Below, one piece after another: positions 16,318-23,974 of a stretch of DNA of 64,000 bases (position 1 is the stretch's first letter; each line of letters starts with the position of its first letter). The DNA comes from Streptomyces sp. CB02056 (lineage in GTDB: Bacteria > Actinomycetota > Actinomycetes > Streptomycetales > Streptomycetaceae), in the NCBI RefSeq assembly GCF_001905545.1, contig NZ_LIPD01000009.1:248001-312000 (forward strand), given 5' to 3'. The translations under genes and the position numbers were made by a program. The notes below the pieces were generated by a model that saw only the letters and a list, made by a program, of their open reading frames with translations, searched no databases and was not told the DNA's origin.

Positions 16318-18636
16318 ATGACAGTGCTTCACTCGCGCAACGCCGACGCAGCCGACCCGGCGGACGTCGCCGACGCCGCAGACGTCAAGGACCCCCAGGA
16401 CGCCGCCGCGGAGCCCGACCTCCGCGAGGACCTCGGCCGCTACGCCGAGCTCGGGGCCTTCACGCTCACCGCCGAGACCCACGCCTGGTACGCGGCCGTC
16501 GACACCGTCGCCACCCCCGAGGACGCCCGCGCGGCCTCCACGGCCCTCGCCGAACTGCGCGGCAGCGACCTCCAGCAGACCTGGGAGGCCGTCCTCTCCC
16601 TCGCCGCCGACACCAAGCTGGACGAGCCCGACACCGTCGCCAAGACCGCGCTGCTGGTCGAGATGCTCCAGCGGGTGCACCGCACCTCCGCGGCCCTCTT
16701 CCCCGCCGCGTACGACGCCGACCTCGGCGCCCTCGCCGCCGCCACCGCCGACAGCACCTGGCGCCGCGAGAACGGCGTCAAGCTCTCCTGGCTGCGCGGC
16801 CGCTCGCTGCGCAAGCAGGCCGTCGCGCTCGCCACCGACCGCCGCATCCGCCGCGAGGACCTGCACGAGGCCCTCACCTCCGCCGAGATCGAGCGCCGCG
16901 CCTGGGCCGCGCTCGCCCCGGCCGGCACCCTCCCGCGCGTGCCCACCGACGGCGCCCTGGTCGACCGCACCGCCCAGGCCTTCGAGACGATCAACACCGG
17001 CCTGCGCGGCCTCGCCCGCCTGCTGCCCGACCACGACCTCGACGGGCTGCCCTTCGCCGAGCTGATCGACCTGGTCGAGCGCCTCGCCGCCGACGAGGGC
17101 ACCCTCTACCGCCTGCCCACCATCCGCGGCCTGCGCGCCGGACTCGAGGAGGCCGGCCTCGCCGACCTGCTCGCCGAACTCGCCACCGCCAAGGCCGACC
17201 GCCGCGCCGCCGAGGCCGCGTACACGGCCCGCCAGGCGCTGGCGAGCGGGCAGCGGGACGGGCTGGCGGAGAAGAGCGCCGCTGCTGTCGAGGCGGCGCC
17301 GGTCGAGGAGCCGGGTGCCGACGACGCTGCCGGTGCTGTGGTCGAGGCCGATGCCGAGGCCGATGCCGATGCCGCTGTCGACATCGACGGTGCGACCGGT
17401 ACGGAGGAGGCTGCGGTCGAGGAGCCCGGGACCGAGGAGCCGACCGACCGGGCCGACGCCGAGGCGGCTGCCCTGCAGGCGCTGGCCGGCGGACAGCGGG
17501 ACGGGCTCGTGGAAGAGGCCCCGGCCGCGGTGACGGCTCCGGTGGAGGACGCCGAGGAGACCGCTGCGGCGACTGCGACTGCGGTGGCCGAGGCTGAGGC
17601 CGAGACCAAGGAAGAGACCGAGACCAAGGCCGAGGCCGAGGTCGAGATCGAGGCCGAACCGGCGTCGGACGCGGTTGCCGCTGACGACGAGCCGGCGGCG
17701 GCGCAGGCTGAGGAGGAGACCCCGGCCGCTGTGGTCTCCCTCCCGGCGCCCTCCCCGGCAGCCGACGACCTGGTGGCCGCCGCGACCGCCGCCCTGGCCG
17801 AGGCCGCGGCCGCGGACGAGACGACGGCGGACACGGAGCCGGAGGCTGCCCTGGTCGCCGAGGTCGTCGAGGTCAAGGAGACCGCGGTCGAGGTCGCGGT
17901 CGAGGAGCCGGTTGTCGAGGCCGCTGAGATTGCCGTCGACGCCGAGGTTGTGGCCGAGCCCGAGGCCGTTGCGGTGGAGCCCGCTGTCGAGGCGTCGGTC
18001 GTGGAGGCTGATGAGCCTGCGGTTGAGGTCGAGGCGGTCGTCGCTGAGGCTACGGTCGAGGCCGAGGTCGAGCCTGTGGTCGAGGCCGAGGCCGTTGTGG
18101 CGGAGCCCGCCGTCGAGGAGCCGGCCGCCGTGACTGCCGTCGAGGCCGAGGCCGAGGCTGTGGTTGAGGCCGAGGCCGAGGCTGTGGTTGAGGCCGAGCC
18201 CGAGGCTGTGGTTGAGGCCGAGCCCGAGAGCGTTGTCGAGGAGCCCGTCGCCGAGGCCGAGGCTGTGGCCGAAGAGGTGGCGGAGCCGGTGGCCGAGCCC
18301 GAGGAGCCCGCCGTCGAGCCCGAGGCCGTCGCCGAGGAGCCCGCCGTCGAGCCCGAGCCCGAGGCCGAGCCCGAGCCCGTCGCCGCCGTCGAGGCGCCCG
18401 CCGCCGAGCCCGAGGCCGACGCCCGTCCCGCGAAGCCGGACTTCACGCCCGGCCGCCCCGTGACCGCTTACTCCGCCGACGAGCTGCTCGCCGTCGTGCG
18501 GTGGGTGGACGGCGACGGTGCCGAGCGGACCGATGAGGAGCTGCTGCGGGCGGCCATGAAGGAGCTGGGCTTCGCCCGTCTCGGCCCCCGGATCAAGGAG
18601 GCGCTGGGCGCCGCCGTGGCCGCCGCGCGCGGCTGA
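16318..18636 (+). CDS. Protein of unknown function with a very long acidic low-complexity centre
   Basis: A 772-residue protein that I cannot assign. Residues ~25-300 are helical, with conserved-looking Trp/Arg motifs (ENGVKLSWLRGRSLRKQ). Residues ~305-705 are almost only Ala, Glu, Val, Pro and Asp. The last ~60 residues (YSADELLAVVRWVDGDG, then ELLRAAMKELGFARLG) form a compact domain resembling the short C-terminal domain of some large helicase-nuclease proteins. Two imperfect copies of a QALAxGQRDGL motif occur near residues 306 and 388. An 8-residue unit (AVVEAEAE/AVVEAEPE) is encoded by 24-bp repeats at 18157, 18181 and 18205. The gene stands alone and ends at a strong terminator. A scaffold or chromatin-like role is conceivable but unsupported. 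Confidence 0.75.
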   Translation: MTVLHSRNADAADPADVADAADVKDPQDAAAEPDLREDLGRYAELGAFTLTAETHAWYAAVDTVATPEDARAASTALAELRGSDLQQTWEAVLSLAADTKLDEPDTVAKTALLVEMLQRVHRTSAALFPAAYDADLGALAAATADSTWRRENGVKLSWLRGRSLRKQAVALATDRRIRREDLHEALTSAEIERRAWAALAPAGTLPRVPTDGALVDRTAQAFETINTGLRGLARLLPDHDLDGLPFAELIDLVERLAADEGTLYRLPTIRGLRAGLEEAGLADLLAELATAKADRRAAEAAYTARQALASGQRDGLAEKSAAAVEAAPVEEPGADDAAGAVVEADAEADADAAVDIDGATGTEEAAVEEPGTEEPTDRADAEAAALQALAGGQRDGLVEEAPAAVTAPVEDAEETAAATATAVAEAEAETKEETETKAEAEVEIEAEPASDAVAADDEPAAAQAEEETPAAVVSLPAPSPAADDLVAAATAALAEAAAADETTADTEPEAALVAEVVEVKETAVEVAVEEPVVEAAEIAVDAEVVAEPEAVAVEPAVEASVVEADEPAVEVEAVVAEATVEAEVEPVVEAEAVVAEPAVEEPAAVTAVEAEAEAVVEAEAEAVVEAEPEAVVEAEPESVVEEPVAEAEAVAEEVAEPVAEPEEPAVEPEAVAEEPAVEPEPEAEPEPVAAVEAPAAEPEADARPAKPDFTPGRPVTAYSADELLAVVRWVDGDGAERTDEELLRAAMKELGFARLGPRIKEALGAAVAAARG
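18157..18228 (+). repeat. 24-bp tandem coding repeat
   Basis: Three near-identical 24-bp units start at 18157, 18181 and 18205, each beginning GCTGTGGTTGAGGCCGAG. They encode eight-residue AVVEAExE units within the acidic centre. Confidence 0.8.
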
Positions 18637-18658
18637 CGACGTACGGCCACACAGGCCG

Positions 18659-18692
18659 AGGGCCCGGGACGCGAGCACGCGTCCCGGGCCCT
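18659..18692. terminator. Strong bidirectional terminator
   Basis: A perfect 15-bp stem, AGGGCCCGGGACGCG (18659-18673) with its complement at 18678-18692, and an AGCA loop. It lies between two convergent genes. Confidence 0.9.
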
Positions 18693-18754
18693 GTCGTGTT
18701 CCGGGGCGCCCTGTGGCGACGTACGCCGGTCCCCAGGTGTCACGGGCGGTCGTC

Positions 18755-19585
18755 CTACGAGGCGTCCGGACTGCCCGGACCGCCCGGACCGAGGGGGTGG
18801 TCGAGGGCGTGCCGCAGTACGGCCGGGGCGGTCACCAGCGACGGTCCGTACCAGGTCAGGTGCCGTCCGCTGACCAGTGCCGCCGGTGTGCCCGGGAACG
18901 CCTCCGGGCCGTCCTCGGCGGTGAAGCGGTACGGCTCGTCCGGTAGGACCACCAACTCCGGCTGGCAGGCGAGCAGTTCGGGCAGTGGAACGGCCGGGTA
19001 GCGCTCGGGGTGGTCGGCGTGGACGAGCCGCAGGCCCAGGCGGCGCAGCAGGTCCCCGGCGAAGGTGTCGCGGCCGAGGACCATCCACGGGCGGCGCCAG
19101 ATCGGGACGACGGTCCGGGGGCCGTCGGCCTCCGGGGGCGCGCCGCCGCTCCCGACGGAGGCCCAGGCGGCCTCCGCCTCGTCCAGCCAGGCGGGCCGGG
19201 GCAGCCCGCAGGCGGTGGTCAGCAGCCGGTGCAGGGAGCGGAAGGCGTCGTCCAGGGTGCGGATGTCGGTGACCCAGACCGGGACGCCGGCCGCCCGCAG
19301 CGCGTCCAGGTCGGGGCGCCGGTTCTCCTCGTCGTTGGCGAGGACGAGGTCGGGCGCGAGCGCGAGGATGCGCGGGACGTCCGGGTTCTTGGTGCCGCCG
19401 ATCCGGGTGACGGACAGGTCGGCGGGGTGGCTGCACCAGTCGGTGGCACCGACCAGCAGGCCGGGTGCGGTGGCGGCGACCGCCTCGGTCAGTGACGGCA
19501 CCAGCGAGACCACCCGGCGGGGCGGGCGCGGTCCGAGCCGGACGGGGAGGTCGAGGTCGTCGCGCGGGGCGGTGGGGTCGGCCAT
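18755..19585 (-). CDS. Cytosolic helical-backbone metal receptor (BtuF-like fold)
   Basis: A 276-residue protein of the periplasmic-binding class III fold: RRVVSLVPSLTEAVAA, GATDWCSHPADL, RIGGTKNPDVPRILALAPDLVLANDEENR, and later DPxRYP-like and PELVVLPDEPYRF segments. Family members bind cobalamin or iron chelates. It has no signal peptide or lipobox, so it probably acts inside the cell or is a stand-alone receptor. It is divergent from the ABC importer operon that starts 260 nt away, which suggests a shared substrate. The stop lies near the bidirectional terminator. Confidence 0.8.
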   Translation of the reverse strand: MADPTAPRDDLDLPVRLGPRPPRRVVSLVPSLTEAVAATAPGLLVGATDWCSHPADLSVTRIGGTKNPDVPRILALAPDLVLANDEENRRPDLDALRAAGVPVWVTDIRTLDDAFRSLHRLLTTACGLPRPAWLDEAEAAWASVGSGGAPPEADGPRTVVPIWRRPWMVLGRDTFAGDLLRRLGLRLVHADHPERYPAVPLPELLACQPELVVLPDEPYRFTAEDGPEAFPGTPAALVSGRHLTWYGPSLVTAPAVLRHALDHPLGPGGPGSPDAS

Positions 19586-19649
19586 CCGGTCAGCCTACGT
19601 CCGGCCCCCGGCGAGGGGGCGTACGGACGGCGACCGGCCGCGCGCGGCA

Positions 19650-19713
19650 CCGGAGACCCGCTGCCGGGAACTCGCTGCCGGCCGCGCATCGCCGGAGACC
19701 AACCGCCGGGAAC
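19650..19713. repeat. 42-bp spaced direct repeat upstream of the ABC operon
   Basis: CCGGAGACC-N4-GCCGGGAAC occurs at 19650-19671 and again at 19692-19713. It lies about 130-195 nt upstream of the lipoprotein start, between the divergent metal-receptor and importer genes, so it may be a pair of regulator sites. I see no cobalamin riboswitch or iron box here. Confidence 0.6.
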
Positions 19714-19844
19714 CCATCGCCCGGGCCGTCCGACTACCTGGTCCGGGTCCGCAGCACGGGCCCTCAGTACGACCACCCGGTGCCAGGGCCGAGCCCGGTC
19801 ACCCGGACCGTCACCGAGCACCATCACCGACCAGGAGAGTTGTC

Positions 19845-20945
19845 ATGCGCCCTCGTGTCGTCTGCGGAATCGCGGCCGCCGTCGCCCTGTTCGCCACGGC
19901 CTGCGGAAGCGGGACCGGGGGCGGGTCGAGCGCCTCCGTCACCGTCCGGCCCGACGCCGGCGGTGGTTTCCCCGTCACGGTCGCCGACTGCGCGGGCAAG
20001 GAGACCACCATTGCCAAGGCGCCCGGCAGGATCGTCACCAGCAACGCCTCCAGCCTGGAGCTGCTGCTCCGACTCGGCGCGGGGGAAAGGGTGATCGGCA
20101 CCGGCTTCCCGCCCGGCAAGGGCACCCTGCCCGCCGCGCTCGCCGAGCAGGGCGCCAAGGTGCCGGTGCTCGGGGACAAGAGCATCCCCAAGGAGAAGCT
20201 CCTCGGCTCCGGCGCCGACCTCTACGTGGACACCTTCGGCGCGATGCCGATGATGGGCGGCGGCGCCACCGGGCCGAGCGAGGAGGAGTACGCGGCGGCC
20301 GGCATCCAGCACGTGTACCTGCTCTCCACCGCCTGCGCCGGGACGCCGAAGGCCGCCAAGGCGCCGCGCACCGACCTGGCCGGGATCGAGGAGGACGTCC
20401 GCCGGCTCGGCGCCGTCACCGGCACGGCCGCGCGGGCGGAGGAGCTGGTCGCGGGGATGGAGAAGCAGCTCGGCGAGGTCCGCACCGCGCTCGCCGCCGT
20501 GCCGGAGGGGCAGCGGCCGAGCTACTTCGTCTTCGACTTCGACGCCGGCACCAAGCAGCCGGTGGCGGTCTGCGGCCGGCAGGTCGCCAACGCCGTGATC
20601 ACCCAGGCCGGGGCGCGCAACGTGTTCGCCGACTGCGACGCCGACTTCAAGCCCGGCTCCTGGGAGGACGTGGTCGCCAAGAACCCGGACTGGATCCAGC
20701 TGGCCGTGCGCAACCGGGGCAGCGAGGAGGCCACCCGCAAGGCCTTCGACGAGGCCGAGGCCTTCCTGAAGGGCTTTCCCGCGACCCAGGGCCTGAAGGC
20801 CGTCCAGGAGGGGCACTTCGTCCGGCTCGGCTCCGAGGTGACGACCATCGCGGGGGTGCGCAACGCCGACGCCGTCCGGCAGATCGCCGCGACCGTCCAC
20901 CCTGACCTCGTCAAGGCCCCCGACCTCGCCAAGAACGGGCAGTAG
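19845..20945 (+). CDS. Metallophore/cobalamin-type ABC importer substrate-binding lipoprotein
   Basis: A 366-residue class III binding protein. The N-terminus (MRPRVVCGIAAAVALFATAC) is a lipoprotein signal with the lipobox Cys at residue 20. The mature part has RIVTSNASSLELLLRLGAGERVIGTG and ends like FepB/BtuF proteins. Such lipoproteins capture an iron-, copper- or cobalt-containing chelate outside the membrane. AGGAGAG lies just upstream of ATG 19845. It is the first gene of a three-gene operon with the permease and ATPase. The substrate cannot be read from sequence; the neighbouring isonitrile genes suggest a home-made metallophore. Confidence 0.88.
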   Translation: MRPRVVCGIAAAVALFATACGSGTGGGSSASVTVRPDAGGGFPVTVADCAGKETTIAKAPGRIVTSNASSLELLLRLGAGERVIGTGFPPGKGTLPAALAEQGAKVPVLGDKSIPKEKLLGSGADLYVDTFGAMPMMGGGATGPSEEEYAAAGIQHVYLLSTACAGTPKAAKAPRTDLAGIEEDVRRLGAVTGTAARAEELVAGMEKQLGEVRTALAAVPEGQRPSYFVFDFDAGTKQPVAVCGRQVANAVITQAGARNVFADCDADFKPGSWEDVVAKNPDWIQLAVRNRGSEEATRKAFDEAEAFLKGFPATQGLKAVQEGHFVRLGSEVTTIAGVRNADAVRQIAATVHPDLVKAPDLAKNGQ

Positions 20946-20948
20946 CCG

Positions 20949-22037
20949 GTGACGTCGGCCACCGCTCGGAAGGAGCGCGGCGAAGTCCGCCCGGCCCGCA
21001 TCCTGCGGGCCGGGCCGCTGGCCGCCGTCCTCGTCGTCGCCCTGGTGCTCGCGCTGACCGCCGCCGTCTCGCTCGGCTCGGTGGACGTCCCGGCCGCCGA
21101 GGTCTGGTCGGTGGTCGCCCGCCGGCTCACCGGTCAGGCCCCGGAGCCAGGCACCCGTGATCTCATCGTCTGGCAACTGCGCGTCCCCCGTGCTCTGTTG
21201 GCGGCCGTGGTGGGCGCCGGGCTCGGCCTGGTCGGCACCGCCGTGCAGGCCCTGGTCCGCAACCCGCTCGCCGACCCCTACCTGCTCGGCATCTCCTCCG
21301 GGGCCTCGCTCGGCGCGGTCGCCGCGATCGTCCTCGGCACCACCCTCGGGCTCCAGCTCTCCTTCGGCAGCGCGCTCGGCCTCACCGTCTCCCTGGCGGC
21401 GTTCGCCGGCGCGCTCGCCGCGTTCTCGCTGGTCTGGCTGATGGCCCGGCGCGGTGGCGGCTTCTCCCCGCTGCGCCTGGTCCTCGCGGGCATCGGCATC
21501 GCCCAGTTCCTCGGCGGCATCACCAGCTACCTGGTCCTGCAGACCCGCGACGAGCAGCAGACCAGGGGCGTGCTGTTCTGGCTGATGGGCAGCCTCGGCG
21601 GCGCCGTCTGGGCCCAACTCGCCGTCCCGGCCGTCGCGGTGGCGCTCGGACTGGCCCTGCTCCAGGCCCGCGCCCGGGGGCTCAACGCGATGCTGATGGG
21701 CGACGAGACGGCCGCCGGGCTCGGTGTGGACGTCGCCCGGCTACGCCGCGAGGTCTTCGTCGTCACCAGTGTGCTCACCGGGGTGCTGGTCGCCGTCTCC
21801 GGGGCGATCGGCTTCGTCGGGCTGATGGTGCCGCACGTGTGCCGGCTGCTGGTCGGCGCCGACCACCGGCGGCTGCTGCCGCTGTCCGCGCTCACCGGGG
21901 CGCTGCTGCTGGTCGTCGTCGACACGGTGGCCCGCACCGCCCTGGACGGCCAGGAACTGCCGATCGGCGTGGTCACCGCCGTCCTCGGCGCCCCCACCCT
22001 GCTCTACCTGCTGGACCGACGACTGGAGCGCAGTTGA
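20949..22037 (+). CDS. FecCD-family ABC importer permease
   Basis: A 362-residue permease with about ten membrane segments. The family signature LVRNPLADPYLLGISSGASLGA is present, and the C-terminal coupling region reads SGAIGFVGLMVPHVCRLLVGADHRRLLP. FecCD permeases form the membrane channel for siderophores and vitamin B12. The GTG start is 3 nt after the lipoprotein stop, so the two are translated together. The stop overlaps the TTG start of the ATPase. A homodimer is expected because only one permease gene is present. Confidence 0.92.
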   Translation: MTSATARKERGEVRPARILRAGPLAAVLVVALVLALTAAVSLGSVDVPAAEVWSVVARRLTGQAPEPGTRDLIVWQLRVPRALLAAVVGAGLGLVGTAVQALVRNPLADPYLLGISSGASLGAVAAIVLGTTLGLQLSFGSALGLTVSLAAFAGALAAFSLVWLMARRGGGFSPLRLVLAGIGIAQFLGGITSYLVLQTRDEQQTRGVLFWLMGSLGGAVWAQLAVPAVAVALGLALLQARARGLNAMLMGDETAAGLGVDVARLRREVFVVTSVLTGVLVAVSGAIGFVGLMVPHVCRLLVGADHRRLLPLSALTGALLLVVVDTVARTALDGQELPIGVVTAVLGAPTLLYLLDRRLERS

Positions 22038-22843
22038 GGATCGCCGTCGAGGACCTGAGTGTCGCCCTGGCCGGCCGGACGGTGCTGGCCGGGGCCAACC
22101 TGATCGCCGAGGAGGGGGAGATCGCCGGACTGGTCGGCCCCAACGGCAGCGGCAAGTCCAGCCTGCTGCGCACCGTCTACCGGCACCTGCGGCCCAGCGC
22201 CGGGCGGGTGCTGCTGGCCGGGCGGGACCTGGCGGAGCTACGGCCCGCCGAGTCCGCCCGGCACATCGGGGCACTGCCCCAGGAGCGCGGCGGGGACTTC
22301 GAGTTGAGCGTCCGCGAGGTGGTCGCGATGGGCCGCACGCCCTACAAGCGGGCCTTCGCGGCCGACGACGCCGAGGACCGCCGGATCACCGCCGAGGCGC
22401 TGGCCCGGGTCGGCATGGCCGGGGCCGCCGACCGCCGGTTCGCCCAACTGTCCGGCGGGGAACGGCAACGGGTGCTGCTGGCCCGGGCGCTCGCCCAGCA
22501 GCCGGACGTCCTGGTGCTGGACGAGCCGACCAACCACCTGGACGTCCGGCACCAGGTCGAACTGCTCGCCCTGCTCCGGGAGCAGCGCCGCACCACCCTG
22601 GTGGCCCTGCACGACCTCAACGCCGCCGCCTCGGTCTGCGACCGGCTGCACGTCCTGCACCGCGGCGCCCTGGTGGCCTCCGGGACGCCGCGCGAGGTGC
22701 TGACCGCCGCGCTGCTGGCCGAGGTCTTCGGGGTGCGGGCCGCGGTGGTCGAACACCCGCTCACCGGCGACCCGTTGATCGCCTTCGACCACCGCGCCCC
22801 GGCGGCGGCGGAGGCGGCGGAGGCCGCCGCGCCGGGGCGCTAG
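22034..22843 (+). CDS. FepC/BtuD-type ABC importer ATPase
   Basis: A 269-residue ATPase: Walker A GPNGSGKSS, Q-loop LPQERGG, signature LSGGERQRVLLARAL, Walker B VLVLDEPTNHLD, and the switch His in ALHDLNAAA. It powers the FecCD permease before it. TTG at 22034 is chosen because it overlaps the permease stop (TTGA) and has GGAG 5 nt upstream; no ATG or GTG lies at a suitable place. The last ~20 residues are Ala/Glu-rich. Confidence 0.92.
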   Translation: MRIAVEDLSVALAGRTVLAGANLIAEEGEIAGLVGPNGSGKSSLLRTVYRHLRPSAGRVLLAGRDLAELRPAESARHIGALPQERGGDFELSVREVVAMGRTPYKRAFAADDAEDRRITAEALARVGMAGAADRRFAQLSGGERQRVLLARALAQQPDVLVLDEPTNHLDVRHQVELLALLREQRRTTLVALHDLNAAASVCDRLHVLHRGALVASGTPREVLTAALLAEVFGVRAAVVEHPLTGDPLIAFDHRAPAAAEAAEAAAPGR

Positions 22844-22881
22844 GTGTTCCGTCCCTTCCCGTACGGGGTCGCGGCCTAGCG
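22838..22881. terminator. Possible bidirectional terminator between convergent genes
   Basis: CGCTAGG (22838-22844) pairs with CCTAGCG (22875-22881), and both arms include the stop codons of the two convergent genes. A smaller CCCGTACGGG palindrome lies inside at 22858-22867. Confidence 0.4.
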
Positions 22882-23880
22882 GGACTCGTAGTGGCTCGGC
22901 CGGCCGTCCCGCAGGACCAGTCGGCCGAGCCGGGCGGCCTCGTCGCTGCGCAGCAACTCCCGCCGGCCGTCGGCGCGGTGGAGCACGGAGGAGTGCCAGG
23001 GGGTGGTCCAGCAGTCGGCCGCCGCCAGCAGTCGGATGCCGAACTTGGATGCCCCGGTCGGCTGCGGGTGGATGGAGAGCCGGACGGCGCGCGGGTGGTG
23101 CTCGGCGATCAACTCGCCCCAGGCGCGGCTGCGCTGGATCACGCCGTAGGCGCGGCGGCGGCACTCCCGCTGGAGGGCGGAGCGGGTGCCGGTGAAGCCG
23201 ACGGTGTCCTCGGTGAGGAAGCGGGTGATGCCCCGGTAGAGCCGCAGGGTCTCCTCCTCGGTCAGCACCTGTTCGCGCAACTCCTCGACGCTCGGCGCGT
23301 ACCGGGCGTGCACCCGGGCGCGCTTCTCGTCGTACGGGAGGTCGCCGAGGACGGCCCGCAGGTCGAAGGTGTCGAGGTGGGCCAGGCCCTCGCGGGCGAT
23401 CATGGCGGTCAGGGCGTCCGAGTAGGCGTCTATGTGGTCGTCCGGGACGTTGATCAGGTCGCCGAAGATGTGCCCGTCCGAGCAGATCAGGATGCGCGCA
23501 CCGGGTGCGTGCAGGCGGCCGATCTCGGCGCACAGGCCGTCGAGGAAGGTCAGCGACAGCCGTTCGCCCTCGTCGGGCAGGTGGCCGAGCACCTTCGCGG
23601 GGTTCGGCGACTTGCAGGGGAAGCCGGGCAGGGTCAGGACGATCGGTTCGCCGGCGGCGATGAAGTCCGCCAACTGCGCCAGCTGGAGCGGGAAGTGCTC
23701 CGGGCGGGCGTCGAACTCCGGGTCCGCGGCGCGGCGGTGCGGCAGCAGCAGGCCGAGGACGCGGGCGGCGAGGGCGGCGGCGGTGGTGCCGGTGTCGGGG
23801 GCGGTGGTGTCGGGGGCGCTGGTGGCAGTGGTGAGGGCGTCGGGGGTGATGACGGCAGGGGCGGTGCCGACGGGCGGCAT
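22876..23880 (-). CDS. PvcA/IsnA/Dit1-family isonitrile (isocyanide) synthase
   Basis: A 334-residue member of the DIT1_PvcA superfamily. Seen motifs are LTLPGFPCKSPNPAKVLGHLPDEGE near residue 85, ILICSDGHIFGDLINVPDDHIDAYS, and the C-terminal VRLSIHPQPTGASKFGIRLL. Known members convert the amino group of tyrosine or tryptophan to an isonitrile using ribulose 5-phosphate carbon. The first ~35 residues are Thr/Ala/Pro-rich and probably disordered. GGAGGA lies upstream of the ATG. It is the last gene of an MFS-P450-synthase operon, 94 nt after the P450 stop. Partner P450s in fungi and yeast (xanthocillin, dityrosine) modify the aromatic product, so a tyrosine-derived product is likely but not proven. 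Confidence 0.9.
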   Translation of the reverse strand: MPPVGTAPAVITPDALTTATSAPDTTAPDTGTTAAALAARVLGLLLPHRRAADPEFDARPEHFPLQLAQLADFIAAGEPIVLTLPGFPCKSPNPAKVLGHLPDEGERLSLTFLDGLCAEIGRLHAPGARILICSDGHIFGDLINVPDDHIDAYSDALTAMIAREGLAHLDTFDLRAVLGDLPYDEKRARVHARYAPSVEELREQVLTEEETLRLYRGITRFLTEDTVGFTGTRSALQRECRRRAYGVIQRSRAWGELIAEHHPRAVRLSIHPQPTGASKFGIRLLAAADCWTTPWHSSVLHRADGRRELLRSDEAARLGRLVLRDGRPSHYESR

Positions 23881-23974
23881 GGTGGGTCCTCCACGAAAGG
23901 CGGTGCGGTACGGGTTTCGGGCTCCGGGCGGTCGGAGCCGGACGGTCGGAGCCGGGGCGCGGTGCGCCCGGGGG

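Noticed and set aside
19586-19844. Cobalamin riboswitch or iron box before the ABC importer
   Set aside because: I looked for the conserved B12-box and for the TTAGGTTAGGCT-type iron box and found neither. The 42-bp repeat is the only clear structure.
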